Shown in pieces: positions 32,878-43,413 of a DNA stretch of 64,000 nt. The translations under genes and the position numbers were made by a program. The stretch comes from Acidobacteriota bacterium (lineage in GTDB: Bacteria > Acidobacteriota > Vicinamibacteria > Vicinamibacterales > UBA2999), in NCBI GenBank assembly GCA_021730945.1, contig JAKFYH010000037.1, positions 1 through 64,000 of the forward strand, in the 5' to 3' direction. The notes below the pieces were generated by a model that was not told the origin of the DNA, ran no database searches, and was given only the letters and a program-made list of their open reading frames with translations. Every line of letters begins with the position of its first letter. The first letter of the stretch is position 1.

Positions 32878-33473
32878 GCGGTGACCTGCCTTCGCCGGCG
32901 CACCAGGATCACGGTCGCGCCGGCCACGACTGCCAGTACGGCCAGGCCGATGCCGAGTTCCGCGCCATAGGTCTTCATGAAGTCGAGGGCGTGTTCGCCG
33001 TAGACCACCGCGAGGTAGCCCTGGCCAAAGTAGCGAATGCCGCGGCCGACGCCAACCGCGACCAGAAAACGCCAGGTGGCGACGTTGGCGGCGCCCGCGA
33101 GCAGCACGAACACCTTGAAGGGAACCGGCGGCGGCAGCAGGGCCGGCACCACCACGGCGAAGAGGCCGAAGCGTTGATAGAGGCGCAGGGCGCGGTCGAC
33201 GTGCGCGCCCTTGAGGCGCTTGCGCAGGAACACTTCGCCCCCCCGGCGCGCCACGGCGAACAGCATGTAGCAACCCACCAGCGAACCGGCGGTGGTCATG
33301 CCGGCGTAGTAGAGCATGCGATCGGGGAACTTCGCGCTGAGCACGATGATCAGGACGTCGTTGACCTGCGGAAACGACAGGAACGACGAATCAAGCGCGG
33401 CGATGATGAGCAAGCCGACGCCGCCCAGGCCCACCGCCCACCCGGTAATGGCCGCAATCATCTGGGCGAACAT
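32874..33473 (-). CDS. VTT/SNARE-associated (DedA/YqaA-like) membrane protein
   Basis: 199 residues, several transmembrane segments (GGVGLLIIAALDSSFLSFPQVNDVLIIVLSA, AGSLVGCYMLFAVARRGG, FGLFAVVVPALLPPPVPFKVFVLLAGAANV and a C-terminal IGLAVLAVVAGATVILV). The VVPALLPPPVPFKVFVLLAGA stretch with its prolines matches the re-entrant helix of the VTT domain, a family of lipid flippases or scramblases. The ATG shares one base with the stop of the upstream flippase-like gene (TGATG). Confidence 0.82.
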   Translation of the reverse strand: MFAQMIAAITGWAVGLGGVGLLIIAALDSSFLSFPQVNDVLIIVLSAKFPDRMLYYAGMTTAGSLVGCYMLFAVARRGGEVFLRKRLKGAHVDRALRLYQRFGLFAVVVPALLPPPVPFKVFVLLAGAANVATWRFLVAVGVGRGIRYFGQGYLAVVYGEHALDFMKTYGAELGIGLAVLAVVAGATVILVRRRRQVTA

Positions 33474-34468
33474 CAGGGCGCCTCCGCCGGCGCGGCGGCG
33501 GCCATCATGTCGCGCGGGTACAGGGCCAGCCCCAGCGTGGCGAAGATCAGGCTGCGCACGCGGCGGAACAGGGCCAACGTGCCGCCGCCGACCAGGCCGA
33601 GGGCCTGGACCACGGCCACGTTCGAGGCTTCGAGCGCGCCGAGGTTGCCGGGGATGGCGCCGCTGGCGACGCTGGCCGAGCGCGTGAAGGTTTCGACAAT
33701 GGTGCCGAGCCACAGGGAAACCGGCTGGCCGATCGCCCAGAACACCAGGTACACCTCCAGCGCCATCACCACGTAGCAAGCGACGCTCAGGGCAACCAGC
33801 GCTTCAATCCGCCGCGGGTCGGTGCGGGCCAGCTTCAGGAAGAGGTCCTCGATGGCGCTGATCACCCGCACGGTCCGTCCGCCGGCCCAGCCCCAGCCGG
33901 TGCGGGCGTGAATCCTCTCGACCAGCGGTCCGAAGTAGCGCCCGGTCCTGGTGAGAAACACCAGCGAGAAAACCAGCACAACCAACGCTGTCACCGCGAT
34001 CCCGACAAAGACGCTCTGCCAGGCGCCGGGCAGCATGTCCGACGAGACCGCGAAGGCCGCGAACAGGCCGACGCCGACCACGCTCATGATGCCCATCGCC
34101 GTGCGTTCGAGTACGGTCGCCGCGGCCGAGACGACCGGCGGCACGCGGCCCATCAGCAGGACCACCCGCAAGGGTTCACTGGCGACGCCGCGGATGGTGA
34201 AGTAGCCGACGCCATCGGCGGCCAGCCGCACCCGAAAGATGCGCCAGAACGACGGCCGGTGTTCCGGCGGAAAGCAGATCCACCAGCCGGCCGCGCGCAT
34301 GATGTGCCAGACGATGCTCGGAATCAGCACCAGCGGGAAGGCCAGGCCCAGCTCCCGCGCCTGCCGGATGGTCTCGTCGCGATCGAGGCCAAGCATCGTA
34401 TAGATGAACAGGGCCACGCCCAGGAGCAGCGCGGTCAGCGAGATCACTTGTGGGACGGAGCGTCTCAT
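33473..34468 (-). CDS. LPG synthase-type/UPF0104 membrane flippase-like protein
   Basis: 331 residues of polytopic membrane protein related to the flippase part of lysylphosphatidylglycerol synthases: SLTALLLGVALFIYTMLGL, IMRAAGWWICFP, YFTIRGVASEPLRVVLL, AAATVLERTAMGIMSVVGVGLF, VLVFSLVFL and a late SASVASGAIPGNLGALEASNVAVVQALGL. The start shares one base with the stop of the acetyltransferase gene (TGATG). It would move a lipid across the inner membrane, but the lipid cannot be named. Confidence 0.8.
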   Translation of the reverse strand: MRRSVPQVISLTALLLGVALFIYTMLGLDRDETIRQARELGLAFPLVLIPSIVWHIMRAAGWWICFPPEHRPSFWRIFRVRLAADGVGYFTIRGVASEPLRVVLLMGRVPPVVSAAATVLERTAMGIMSVVGVGLFAAFAVSSDMLPGAWQSVFVGIAVTALVVLVFSLVFLTRTGRYFGPLVERIHARTGWGWAGGRTVRVISAIEDLFLKLARTDPRRIEALVALSVACYVVMALEVYLVFWAIGQPVSLWLGTIVETFTRSASVASGAIPGNLGALEASNVAVVQALGLVGGGTLALFRRVRSLIFATLGLALYPRDMMAAAAPAEAP

Positions 34469-34968
34469 CAGCGCACGTTCTCGGGAATGAGGCGCTCCAC
34501 GATCACCACGTCGCGCCACACCCCGTCGAGCTTGCCGTGCTTCTCGTAGATGCCCACTTCGCGGAACCCCACCCGCGCCATCAGCGTCCGGCTCGCGGTG
34601 TTGTTCACGAACACCCGCGACACCAGCTTCCAGAACCCGGCCTGCGCGGCGGCAGCGACGAGCGCGTCCATCGCCACCCGGCCGGCGCCGTGCCCGCGCT
34701 CGGCGCGGGCGACGTAGACCGAAAACTCGGCAATCCCGGCATAACAGTCACGAGTACGATAGGCCGAGGTCGAGGCAAACGCGACCACGCGCCCGCCGGC
34801 GCCGGTGACCACGACGATCGGGTGGCGGCCGTCGAACCAGCTGCGCAGGTCGTCGGCCGACCGCGGCCGGGTCTCGAAGGTACCGACGCGGTCTTCGATG
34901 CCTTCGTTGTAGATTTGGGCCATCGCCGGGATGTCGCCCGGGGACGCCGCTCGTGCGGACAACGTCAT
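34468..34968 (-). CDS. GNAT acetyltransferase, phosphinothricin acetyltransferase-like
   Basis: 166 residues, the usual length for the Pat family. It starts ARAASPGDIPAMAQIYNEGIEDRVGTFET, contains the acetyl-CoA loop ERGHGAGRVAMDALVAAA, and ends RTLMARVGFREVGIYEKHGKLDGVWRDVVIVERL, the signature of phosphinothricin/methionine-sulfoximine acetyltransferases. The natural substrate is uncertain. It is the first gene of a five-gene overlapping unit and is divergent from the methyltransferase gene, with 18 bases between starts. Confidence 0.85.
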   Translation of the reverse strand: MTLSARAASPGDIPAMAQIYNEGIEDRVGTFETRPRSADDLRSWFDGRHPIVVVTGAGGRVVAFASTSAYRTRDCYAGIAEFSVYVARAERGHGAGRVAMDALVAAAAQAGFWKLVSRVFVNNTASRTLMARVGFREVGIYEKHGKLDGVWRDVVIVERLIPENVR

Positions 34969-34986
34969 GAGAATAGGAAGCTCTTC

Positions 34987-35664
34987 ATGTTAACCCGGAC
35001 CACCGCGCTCATTCTCGCCCTCTGTGTCGCGTGGGGCGTCCTGGTCGAAGCCCAACGCCGCCACCCAATCAGCGGCCGCATGTTCGCGCCGGTGATGGGG
35101 GTGGGTGGCGCGGGCTGGCTGGAGCGGCCCGAGCGCGAGGCCGAAGAGGCGCCGTCCAAGGCCCTGGCAGCCTTGCAACTCAAGCCCGGCATGGTCGTGG
35201 CCGACATCGGCGCCGGCTCCGGCTACTACGCGTCGCGGATGTCGGCCCTGGTGGGCCCGACCGGCCGCGTGTATGCCACCGACATCCAGCCCGGGATGAT
35301 CGACCTGCTGAACCGCCGCGTCGAGGCCGAACGCCTGGCTAATGTGACGACCGTCCTGTCGGGGATGGAGGAGCCGAAGTTACCGGTGGCCGCCATCGAC
35401 CTCGCCATCATGGTCGACGTGTATCACGAGCTGCAGAATCCACAGCTCTTCCTGCAGCGGCTGCGCGGCGTCTTCAAGCCGGGTGGACGCCTGGTCCTGT
35501 TCGAGTACCGCAAGGAAGACCCCAAAGTCCCCATTCTCGAGGTCCACAAGATGAGCGTGGCCGAGGTCAGGCTGGAACTCGAGGCGGAAGGGTATGTGCT
35601 CGACCAGGTGATCGACGTGCTGCCCTGGCAGCACATCATCGTGTTCCGGGTGCAGAACAAATAA
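34987..35664 (+). CDS. Secreted class I SAM-dependent methyltransferase
   Basis: 225 residues. A signal-peptide-like start (TRTTALILALCVAWGVLVEAQ) precedes a class I methyltransferase domain with motif I VADIGAGSGYYASRMSALVG, then VYATDIQPGMIDLLNRR, IDLAIMVDVYHEL and FKPGGRLVLFEYRKED. AGGAAG seven bases before the ATG at 34987 decides the start. A periplasmic SAM-dependent enzyme is unexpected; similar signal-bearing methyltransferases are common in Acidobacteriota, and the substrate is unknown. Confidence 0.8.
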   Translation: MLTRTTALILALCVAWGVLVEAQRRHPISGRMFAPVMGVGGAGWLERPEREAEEAPSKALAALQLKPGMVVADIGAGSGYYASRMSALVGPTGRVYATDIQPGMIDLLNRRVEAERLANVTTVLSGMEEPKLPVAAIDLAIMVDVYHELQNPQLFLQRLRGVFKPGGRLVLFEYRKEDPKVPILEVHKMSVAEVRLELEAEGYVLDQVIDVLPWQHIIVFRVQNK

Positions 35665-35699
35665 CGACGAAGCAATCACAACAGGTTAGAATCCCGCGC

Positions 35700-36482
35700 A
35701 TGCTTAGAGGCACAGCGCGTGAGGCCGCCGCCGAATTCTTCGGCACTTTCATCCTGATCGTGTTTGGTGTGGGCGTGGTGGCGCAGACCGTGCTCAGTCA
35801 GAACGCCGCAGGCTCCCAATTGGGCATCAACATCGGCTGGGGGCTGGCGGTGATGCTGGGTATCTACACCGCGGCGGGTGTCTCCGGCGCGCACCTCAAT
35901 CCCGCGGTCACCGTGGCGCTGGCAGTGCACCGGCAGTTCCCCTGGAACAAGGTGCTGCCGTATGCGGCGGCCCAGACCGCCGGTGCCTTCGTCGCCGCCG
36001 CGGCGGTCTATGTCACCTATCGAGAGGCGTTCACCGTCTTTGATGGCGGCACCCGGCTGGTGGAGGGCGCCACCGCGACTGCCGGCGTCTTTGCCACCTA
36101 TCCGCAGGCCTATCTCTCGCTTGCCGGCGGTTTCGTCGACCAGGTCATGGGCACCATGCTGTTGATGGCCGGCGTGATGGCGGTAACCGACCAGAAGAAC
36201 GTGGCGCCACCGGCCTGGCTCACCGCGCCACTGGTTGGCGCGCTGGTCGTGGCCATTGGCGTCGCCTTCGGTTTCAACGCCGGCTACGCCATCAACCCGG
36301 CCCGCGACCTGGGCCCGCGGTTGTTCACCGCAATCGCCGGCTGGGGGCCGGGCGTCTTCACGGCGGGCGGCGGGTGGTGGTGGGTGCCGGTGGTGGCGCC
36401 GTGCGTGGGCGCCATCCTGGGCGCCTGGCTCTACGACGCCTTCATCAACAAGCATCACGTCGCGCCGGAGGCCGGCCGATGA
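35700..36482 (+). CDS. glpF: Aquaporin / glycerol facilitator
   Basis: 260 residues of the major intrinsic protein family. The two half-helix motifs are [12 protein letters not shown] (NPA) and [12 protein letters not shown] (NPA-R, with the selectivity-filter arginine and the D typical of glycerol-conducting members). Six transmembrane segments can be traced from [20 protein letters not shown] to [18 protein letters not shown]. The stop overlaps the start of glycerol kinase (ATGA), which supports glycerol rather than water as the substrate. Confidence 0.9.
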   Translation: MLRGTAREAAAEFFGTFILIVFGVGVVAQTVLSQNAAGSQLGINIGWGLAVMLGIYTAAGVSGAHLNPAVTVALAVHRQFPWNKVLPYAAAQTAGAFVAAAAVYVTYREAFTVFDGGTRLVEGATATAGVFATYPQAYLSLAGGFVDQVMGTMLLMAGVMAVTDQKNVAPPAWLTAPLVGALVVAIGVAFGFNAGYAINPARDLGPRLFTAIAGWGPGVFTAGGGWWWVPVVAPCVGAILGAWLYDAFINKHHVAPEAGR

Positions 36483-37966
36483 AGTACGTGCTGGCCCTCG
36501 ACCAGGGCACCACTTCAAGCCGGGCGATTGTGTTCGACCGCGGTGGCCGCGCGGTCGCCACGGCGCAGCAGGAATTTCCACAGATCTTCCCGGGGCCTGG
36601 ACACGTCGAACACGATCCCGAGGCCATTTGGGGCTCGCAGATGCGAACGGCGGAAGCGGCCATCCGCCAGGCCGGCATTAAACCCTCCGACCTGGCCGCG
36701 ATCGGCGTCACCAATCAGCGTGAAACCACCGTTTTGTGGGAGAAGGCCACCGGCAAGCCGATCGCCAACGCCATCGTCTGGCAAAGCCGCGTGACGGCGC
36801 CGATTTGCGATCGCCTGAAGGCCGATGGTCACGAGGCGACGTTCCGCCAGAAGACCGGCCTGGTGGTGGATGCCTATTTTTCCGGCACCAAGATCAAGCA
36901 CCTGCTCGATTCGCACGACGGACTGCGCGCGCGCGCGGCGCGCGGCGAAGTGCTGTTCGGCACCATCGACTCATTCCTGATTTGGCGGCTGACCGGCGGC
37001 CAGGTCCACATTACCGACGTCAGTAACGCCAGCCGTACGCTGCTGTTCAACATCCACACCATGCAGTGGGATGACGAGTTGTTGAGGCTGTTGGACGTGC
37101 CGCGCGCCATGCTGCCCACCGTGAGGTCGTCGAGCGAGATCTACGGCTACACCGAGGCGTCGCTGTTCGGCGCGGCGATTCCGGTGGCCGGCGTGGCCGG
37201 CGATCAGCAGGCGGCGCTGTTTGGTCAGGCCTGCTTCGAGCCCGGTTCAGCCAAGAACACCTACGGCACCGGCTGCTTCATGCTGCTCAACACCGGCGAG
37301 AAGGCCGTGCCGTCCGAGAAAGGTCTGCTGACCACCGTGGCGTGGCAGATCGGTGGCAAGACGACCTACGCGCTGGAGGGGGCGGTGTTTGTCGCCGGCG
37401 CCGCGGTGCAGTGGCTGCGCGATGGCCTGAAGGCGATTGAGGCGTCCGCCGATGTCGAACGCCTGATGAACGAAGTGGCCGATACCGACGGCGTCTACCT
37501 GGTGCCGGCCTTTGTCGGCCTCGGCGCGCCCTATTGGGACCCGCGCGCCCGTGGCGCCATTGTCGGCCTCACGCGCAACACCAGGATGGCGCACATCGCC
37601 CGCGCCGCGGTCGACGCCATGGCCTATCAGACCCGCGATGTGCTGGAAGTGATGCAGGTCGAGTCCGGCCTGCCGCTGACAACGCTCAAGGTGGATGGCG
37701 GCGCCGCGGCCAACGCCATGCTCCTGCAGTTCCAGGCCGATCTCTTGAACGTGACCGTGCGGCGGCCGGTGGTGGCCGAGACCACGGCGCTCGGCGCCGC
37801 CTACCTGGCCGGCCTGGCGGTGGGCTACTGGCAAGGGATGGACGACGTGGCCGCCAACTGGGCGCTCGATCGCGAGTTCCGCCCGGCGATGCCGAAAGCG
37901 CAAAGCGACAAGCTATATGCGGGATGGAAGAAGGCAGTTGGGCGTTCGCTCGATTGGGAGACCTGA
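36479..37966 (+). CDS. glpK: Glycerol kinase
   Basis: 495 residues, the canonical FGGY kinase length. [16 protein letters not shown] is the phosphate loop, and [55 protein letters not shown] and [14 protein letters not shown] follow. [21 protein letters not shown] and [16 protein letters not shown] are the second FGGY signature. It phosphorylates glycerol to glycerol 3-phosphate. It is coupled to the facilitator gene, making a minimal glycerol uptake unit without glpD or a regulator in the window. Confidence 0.95.
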   Translation: MKYVLALDQGTTSSRAIVFDRGGRAVATAQQEFPQIFPGPGHVEHDPEAIWGSQMRTAEAAIRQAGIKPSDLAAIGVTNQRETTVLWEKATGKPIANAIVWQSRVTAPICDRLKADGHEATFRQKTGLVVDAYFSGTKIKHLLDSHDGLRARAARGEVLFGTIDSFLIWRLTGGQVHITDVSNASRTLLFNIHTMQWDDELLRLLDVPRAMLPTVRSSSEIYGYTEASLFGAAIPVAGVAGDQQAALFGQACFEPGSAKNTYGTGCFMLLNTGEKAVPSEKGLLTTVAWQIGGKTTYALEGAVFVAGAAVQWLRDGLKAIEASADVERLMNEVADTDGVYLVPAFVGLGAPYWDPRARGAIVGLTRNTRMAHIARAAVDAMAYQTRDVLEVMQVESGLPLTTLKVDGGAAANAMLLQFQADLLNVTVRRPVVAETTALGAAYLAGLAVGYWQGMDDVAANWALDREFRPAMPKAQSDKLYAGWKKAVGRSLDWET

Positions 37967-38036
37967 TCCCGGTTTATCGCAGCGTTCAGGCCTGAACCAC
38001 GCCGGGTGTATGCTGCGAGCGTAGGCCCACGACGCG

Positions 38037-41000
38037 ATGAGAATCCCCCTCCTGCTGCGCGACGAAGCGGCGCGGCTTGCAGCCTTGTCTGCCTACGGGC
38101 TGCTGGATACTCGTCCGGAGCCGTCCCTCGACGATCTCACCAAGCTGGCCGCGCAGATTTGCGAGGCGCCGATTTCGTTGATCTCGCTGATCGACGAGCA
38201 CCGGCAATGGTTCCTGTCGCGGGTGGGTCTGGACGTGCCGGAAACGCCGCGCGACGTCTCCTTCTGTGCCCATGCCATTCTGCAGCCGGAACTGATGATC
38301 GTTCCGGACACCGCACTTGACACCCGCTTTGCCGACAATCCGCTGGTGACCGGGGAACCCGGCATCCGGTTCTACGCGGGCATGCCGTTGTCCACACCGG
38401 ACGGCCATGCCTTGGGCACGTTGTGCGTGATCGACCGCATCCCGCGGCAATTGACCCCGCGGCAACAGGATGCGCTGCGCGTGCTCAGCCGCCAGGTCAT
38501 GGCGCAGGTGGAACTGCGAAGACAGACCCGCGAGTTGTCACTCAGTGAAGCCCGGTTGAAGGGCATCTTCCAGAGCTGTCCGGTGGCGCTGACGGTGAAC
38601 CGCTGGGAGGACCGGACGTTTGTCGATGTTAACGAATCCTTCACCGCCTTCCTGGGGTGGGACCGCGAGGAAGTGCTCGGCCGCACCGCAGTTGAGCTTC
38701 AATTGGTCGACGGCGAGGCTGTTGCCCGCTTGCGCCAGCGCCTGGCCAGCGGCGGCCCCCTGCGCGACCAGGAGATGACCATCCGGACCCGCTCGGGCGA
38801 TCCGCGCCGCGTGATGGTGGGCGCGTCCGCGGTGGAATGGTTTGGGGAACGGCACATCATTGCGTCGTTTGTCGATGTCACCGAACGCGAGCAAGCCCAG
38901 GCCGCACTGCGTGACCGCGAACGGCGGCTGCGCGCCATTGTCGACACCGAGCCGGAGTGCGTGAAGGTGGTGTCGCGCGACGGCCGGTTGCTGGAGATGA
39001 ATGCGGCCGGCCTGCAGATGTTGCAGGCCGGGACGCTGGCCCAGGCGCAAGAGCGGCCGCTGGTGGACTTCATCGTGCCCGAGCATCGACGCGCGTTCGG
39101 CGACCTGCATCGGCAGGTGATGAACGGCCACAACGGCACGATCGCATTCGAAGTGGTGGGCCTCGAGGGCCGGCGGCGGTGGCTCGAGACTCACGCGACG
39201 CCGTTGCGCGATGCCGACGGCTCGATTCAATCGCTGCTTGGCATCACGCGCGACATCACCGAGCGCCTCGAGGCCGAGCAGACCCTCCGCGCCAGCGAGG
39301 CGCGCTATCGCACGCTCTTCGACCGAGCGCCGGACGGGATCATCATCACCAGTCCCGGCGGCGCCATCCTGGACGTCAACGACGCGCTGTGCCGGATGCT
39401 CGGCTACGAGCGCGAAGAGCTGTTGCGGCTGGTGGCCGCCGATATCCTCATCCCAGCCGAACATGTGCGGATCGATGCGGCTTACGCGACCGTTGGCGCC
39501 GGACTGGAGGTCCCGCGCGAATGGCACTTCCGGCGCCAGGACGGCTCGGGGTTCACCGCCGACGTGGTGGCCACCCAAATGCCGGACGGCAACCCCATGG
39601 GCGTGATCCGCGACATCACCGAGCGTCAGCGCGCCGAGGCGCGGTTGCGCCGGCTGGTGGAGTCCAACGTCCAGGGCGTGATGTTCTGGCGGGCGGACGG
39701 CGCCGTGACCGGCGCCAACGATGCGTTTCTTCGCATCGCCGGCTACAGTCGCCTCGATCTCGAGGCTGGCCGCCTCAACTCGCAGGCGCTTTCGCCGATC
39801 GAATACGCGGGCCTGGACCGCCACGGCCGGGAGCAACTGGCCAAAGGTGGCGTGATCGCGCCATACCAGACCGAGTACATCCGCAAGGACGGCACCCGCG
39901 TTCCCGTGCTCGTCGGTGCGGCCGCCTTCGAGGACGATGCGTCCGAGGGCGTCTCGTTTGTGGTCGACCTCACCGAGAGTAAGGCCCTCGAGCGCCAGGT
40001 GCTGCGTGCCCAGCGGATGGAGAGCATCGGTACGCTGGCCGGGGGCATTGCCCACGACCTGAACAACGTGCTGACGCCGATCCTGATGTCGATTGAACTG
40101 CTTCGGGAAGGCGTGGCTGAGCAGCGTGTGCACAACCTTTTGGACGTGCTCGAGAGCAGCGCCAAGCGCGGGGCCGCGCTCGTCAAGCAGGTACTGACGT
40201 TTGCCAGCGGCGTCGAAGGCCGCCGCATCGCCGTCGATCCCGTGCAGGTTATCCGCGACCTGCTGGCAGTGATGCGCGACACCTTGCCCAAGGACATCGA
40301 AGTCACCTTCACCGCGGCGCCGAACATCCTGGCGGTCACCGGCGACCCGACCCAGATTCACCAGGTGCTGCTCAATCTGTGCGTGAACGCTCGCGATGCC
40401 ATGCCACACGGCGGCCGGCTGCACCTGGCTATCGAGAATGTCACGCTCGATCACACCTACACGTCGATGAACGTTGACGCGCGCCCGGGTCCGTACGTCG
40501 TCGTGCAGGTGGTCGACACCGGCGGCGGGATTCCCGAGGAGATCCGCGAGCGGATCTTCGAGCCGTTTTTCACCACCAAGGAAGTGGGCAAGGGGACCGG
40601 CCTGGGCCTGTCGACCATGCAGGCGATTGTGAAGAGCCACGGTGGCTTTGTGAACCTCTATAGCGAGATCGGGATTGGGACCACGTTTCGGGTCTACTTG
40701 CCGGCTGATTCCTCACTGAAGCCCGGTGCTGGCGAAGCGGCATCGGCCACGCTGCCGCGCGGTCACGGGGAAGTCGTGCTGGTGGTCGATGATGAACCCG
40801 CGGTTCGCGGAGTCGCGCAGACGACCCTTGAGCGCTTCGGGTATCGGGTGCTGCAGGCCGGCAATGGCGCCGAGGCGGTGGCGCTGTACGCGCAGCGCCG
40901 GGAAGAGATTGCCGTCGTGCTGGTGGACATGTCGATGCCGGTGATGGACGGCCCGGCGTGTATCGCGGCGCTCCTGGCGATCGACCCCGCCGTCAGGATT

Positions 41001-41144
41001 GTCGGCTCAAGCGGCATGGCCACCAATCAGGTCGTGGCCCAAGTCGTCAGCGCCGGCGTGACGCACTTCGTGCCGAAGCCCTACACCGCCGAGGTGCTGC
41101 TCCGCACACTGCACCTGGTGCTAAGCGGGCGATCGCCGAACTAG
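38037..41144 (+). CDS. GAF-multi-PAS hybrid sensor histidine kinase with receiver domain
   Basis: 1035 residues, with no membrane segment. It has a GAF domain at about 20-160 ([41 protein letters not shown]), then four PAS domains at about 170-655 (for example [50 protein letters not shown]). The HisKA H-box is [18 protein letters not shown] with the His near 670; the HATPase has [38 protein letters not shown] and [15 protein letters not shown]-terminal receiver has [12 protein letters not shown] and phospho-acceptor D in [12 protein letters not shown]. The lack of helices suggests a cytosolic signal. The cognate regulator is not adjacent. Confidence 0.92.
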   Translation: MRIPLLLRDEAARLAALSAYGLLDTRPEPSLDDLTKLAAQICEAPISLISLIDEHRQWFLSRVGLDVPETPRDVSFCAHAILQPELMIVPDTALDTRFADNPLVTGEPGIRFYAGMPLSTPDGHALGTLCVIDRIPRQLTPRQQDALRVLSRQVMAQVELRRQTRELSLSEARLKGIFQSCPVALTVNRWEDRTFVDVNESFTAFLGWDREEVLGRTAVELQLVDGEAVARLRQRLASGGPLRDQEMTIRTRSGDPRRVMVGASAVEWFGERHIIASFVDVTEREQAQAALRDRERRLRAIVDTEPECVKVVSRDGRLLEMNAAGLQMLQAGTLAQAQERPLVDFIVPEHRRAFGDLHRQVMNGHNGTIAFEVVGLEGRRRWLETHATPLRDADGSIQSLLGITRDITERLEAEQTLRASEARYRTLFDRAPDGIIITSPGGAILDVNDALCRMLGYEREELLRLVAADILIPAEHVRIDAAYATVGAGLEVPREWHFRRQDGSGFTADVVATQMPDGNPMGVIRDITERQRAEARLRRLVESNVQGVMFWRADGAVTGANDAFLRIAGYSRLDLEAGRLNSQALSPIEYAGLDRHGREQLAKGGVIAPYQTEYIRKDGTRVPVLVGAAAFEDDASEGVSFVVDLTESKALERQVLRAQRMESIGTLAGGIAHDLNNVLTPILMSIELLREGVAEQRVHNLLDVLESSAKRGAALVKQVLTFASGVEGRRIAVDPVQVIRDLLAVMRDTLPKDIEVTFTAAPNILAVTGDPTQIHQVLLNLCVNARDAMPHGGRLHLAIENVTLDHTYTSMNVDARPGPYVVVQVVDTGGGIPEEIRERIFEPFFTTKEVGKGTGLGLSTMQAIVKSHGGFVNLYSEIGIGTTFRVYLPADSSLKPGAGEAASATLPRGHGEVVLVVDDEPAVRGVAQTTLERFGYRVLQAGNGAEAVALYAQRREEIAVVLVDMSMPVMDGPACIAALLAIDPAVRIVGSSGMATNQVVAQVVSAGVTHFVPKPYTAEVLLRTLHLVLSGRSPN

Positions 41145-42079
41145 CCGGAAGGAAACAGCAGCGCGCGGGCCCACTCGTTCTTCGCCGACAGGTGATACAC
41201 CAGCGACCGCGACAGCTCCGGCACCCAGGCCGCCGCCGGCACGAAGCCGGTGAACATCAACCCGTGATCCTCGTCCACGCACCAGGCCCCGAGCTGGTGG
41301 GCGTCCGGCTCGAGCCGCTCGCTGGCGTTCAAGCGCTGTGCCACCATGGCGTCAGGTTCGACCGGCAGCTTCAATCGCATTTGCAGGCCGCTGCCGAGGG
41401 CGGGGTGCCTGGCATCGGCATCCAGCTCGAGGCGTGCCGTGATGCCGGTGGCAAACTCGAGATCGGCATCGAGCCGATGGAGCTGGTTGGCGGCCAGCAG
41501 CCACGGCCGCGGTTCGACGTGGACCAGTTGCGCGATTTCTTCCGGGGTAAACGGCGACTCGGAGTCACCGCGTTGCTGGTAGATCTCCAGGATTCCCACC
41601 ATCTCGTCCGGTGTGGTTCGCAGCCCCTGGCGCGGGTGGGGCGAGGCCGCGACCTGTCCGCCGAACGCACTGGCAAGCTGCGCCGCCTCGGCGTAGCTAT
41701 CGGCCATCTGCAATGCCATGGCGTGCAGGGCGATCGTCTGTGCCAGTCGATAGTTGTCGGCCGTGAGCGAGACCGAGGCGTGCAGGCTGATGGTGCGGGC
41801 GATGGGGTCGGCGACGTAGGCGCTGAGCGACGCGAAGCGATTCACCGCCGCCAGCCGCGTCCAGGTGGCGGCGTCCACCGGCACGCCGGCGATCAGATCG
41901 GTCTCGACGTGAAGCGTGGTCAGCGGCACGCCTTGAAACTCGCGCGCCGGGGTCACCCACACGCGCTGCGCCAGCGACGACGCCCACCAGGTGAAGGAGG
42001 TCTGTTCCTGTACGGCCCAGTCCGCTTCGATTTGCATGCGAGCAGTAAGGAACCTTAGTACCTCTTCGACGAATTCCAC
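41141..42079 (-). CDS. Hypothetical protein
   Basis: 312 residues from a GTG start with AGGAG five bases upstream, inside the end of the RNA methyltransferase gene. It overlaps the convergent kinase gene by four bases. The sequence is mixed alpha/beta without signal peptide or membrane segment (RFLTARMQIEADWAVQEQTSFTWWASSLAQRVWV, RTISLHASVSLTADNYRLAQTIALHAMALQ, QMRLKLPVEPDAMVAQRLNASE). Two halves with similar strand-helix alternation recall secretion-chaperone or YbjN-like folds, but I do not assign it. It is probably cotranscribed with the methyltransferase. Confidence 0.62.
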   Translation of the reverse strand: MEFVEEVLRFLTARMQIEADWAVQEQTSFTWWASSLAQRVWVTPAREFQGVPLTTLHVETDLIAGVPVDAATWTRLAAVNRFASLSAYVADPIARTISLHASVSLTADNYRLAQTIALHAMALQMADSYAEAAQLASAFGGQVAASPHPRQGLRTTPDEMVGILEIYQQRGDSESPFTPEEIAQLVHVEPRPWLLAANQLHRLDADLEFATGITARLELDADARHPALGSGLQMRLKLPVEPDAMVAQRLNASERLEPDAHQLGAWCVDEDHGLMFTGFVPAAAWVPELSRSLVYHLSAKNEWARALLFPSG

Positions 42080-42080
42080 G

Positions 42081-42899
42081 TTACTCCTGCCAGCAATGGT
42101 ACATCGCGATCGACGCCGCCGTCGTCACGTTCAGCGAATCGACCGCCGGCGTCATGGGTATGTGCACGCGGAAGTTCGCGGCAGTGAGCGCCGCCTCACT
42201 CAGGCCGTCGCCTTCGGCGCCCACCATCAGCGCCAGCTTGGCCTGGCGCCGCAGGTCGTTCAGCGGCACGGTGTCGCGCCTGGGCGTCAGTGCCGCGACC
42301 GCGAAGCCATCGGCCCTGAGGTCGGCGATCGCCCCCGGCCAGCGGCGGGCGGTCACGTAGGGGACGGCCAGCGTCGCCCCCATCGAAGTGCGGATGGCTT
42401 TGCGATACAACGGGTCGCCGCACTGCGGTCCGAGCACGACCAGCTCCACCCCGAAGGCCGCGGCCGTGCGAAACAGTCCGCCCATGTTGTCGGGATTGTT
42501 GACGCCTTCCATCACCAGCACGCGCCCCAGCGGTCCGGTCGCCGTGCGATCGAGGGCCGTCCATTGCCGCGTCGGGCTGTCGTCGGCGGGCGGCCGGCGC
42601 GCCAATGCGAGGCAGCCGCGATGGATGTTGAAACCGGCGATGGCGTTCATCAGATCCTGATCCACCTGGTAGATCGGCGCCGGGCTCAGGGGCAACACAT
42701 CCGCGAGGTTCTCGGTGGCCGCCGGCGTGAGCAGGATGGACTCGATCGACCAGTGGCGCAGGTCCAGCAACCGCCGGACGACCAGCCGCCCCTCGGCGAC
42801 GAACAGCCCGTGATGGAGCAGGTGCTGATGGTCGGCGATGTGCTGGTAGTCGGCGACGCGCGGATCGTCGAGCGTGTCGATGACGATGGGCGGCAGCAT
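42081..42899 (-). CDS. SpoU/TrmH-family RNA 2'-O-methyltransferase
   Basis: 272 residues with the three SPOUT trefoil-knot motifs: VLVMEGVNNPDNMGGLFRTAAAFG (motif 1, with N and R of the catalytic site), LALMVGAEGDGLSEAAL (motif 2) and IPMTPAVDSLNVTTAASIAMYHCW (motif 3). The N-terminal part (FVAEGRLVVRRLLD) is a substrate-binding domain like that of rRNA 2'-O-methyltransferases. The modified nucleotide is not predictable. The ATG at 42899 follows an in-frame GTG by one codon. Confidence 0.88.
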   Translation of the reverse strand: MLPPIVIDTLDDPRVADYQHIADHQHLLHHGLFVAEGRLVVRRLLDLRHWSIESILLTPAATENLADVLPLSPAPIYQVDQDLMNAIAGFNIHRGCLALARRPPADDSPTRQWTALDRTATGPLGRVLVMEGVNNPDNMGGLFRTAAAFGVELVVLGPQCGDPLYRKAIRTSMGATLAVPYVTARRWPGAIADLRADGFAVAALTPRRDTVPLNDLRRQAKLALMVGAEGDGLSEAALTAANFRVHIPMTPAVDSLNVTTAASIAMYHCWQE

Positions 42900-42966
42900 C
42901 ACGATCCATTGTAGCGGGGGATGCCGTCCATCCCGCCGCAGCCGCCGCTCAGCTTAGAATTGGGGC

Positions 42967-43413
42967 ATGCGCGGGCATGTGCTGCTCTACGGGTTGCTGG
43001 GCGGCGTCCTGATCGCCGGCCTCAAGCTCGTGGAGTACCGCTGGTTGATGGTGGAGTACTCCGTCGAGATCTACGGCGGCATCGTCGCCGCCATCTTTTC
43101 CGGTGTCGGCATCTGGTTGGGTCTGCGCCTGACGGCGAAGCCGGAAACCGTGGTGGTGCGCGAGGTCATGGTGCCGGCGCCGGCCGATTTCGTCCGCGAC
43201 CAGGACCGGCTGCGGATACTGGCCATCACTCCCCGGGAGCTGGAAGTCCTCGAACTCATCGCCCAGGGGCTCAGCAACAAGGAGATCGCCGCGCGCGTGT
43301 TTGTCAGCGAAAACACCGTGAAGACCCACTTGAGCCGCGTCTTCGACAAGCTCGGCGCCCGCCGCCGCACCCAGGCGGTGCAGTTGGGCAAACAGCTTCG
43401 CCTCATTCCCTGA
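42967..43413 (+). CDS. Membrane-anchored LuxR-type transcriptional regulator
   Basis: 148 residues with two N-terminal transmembrane segments (VLLYGLLGGVLIAGLKLVEYRW and IYGGIVAAIFSGVGIWLGLRL) and a C-terminal LuxR helix-turn-helix at about 88-145: LAITPRELEVLELIAQGLSNKEIAARVFVSENTVKTHLSRVFDKLGA has the family's conserved T-x-R-E-x-E-V-L and TVKxHL motifs. It has no receiver domain. It precedes the DUF4199 gene, a pairing that suggests control of that gene, although a membrane-bound DNA-binding protein is itself unusual. Confidence 0.82.
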   Translation: MRGHVLLYGLLGGVLIAGLKLVEYRWLMVEYSVEIYGGIVAAIFSGVGIWLGLRLTAKPETVVVREVMVPAPADFVRDQDRLRILAITPRELEVLELIAQGLSNKEIAARVFVSENTVKTHLSRVFDKLGARRRTQAVQLGKQLRLIP

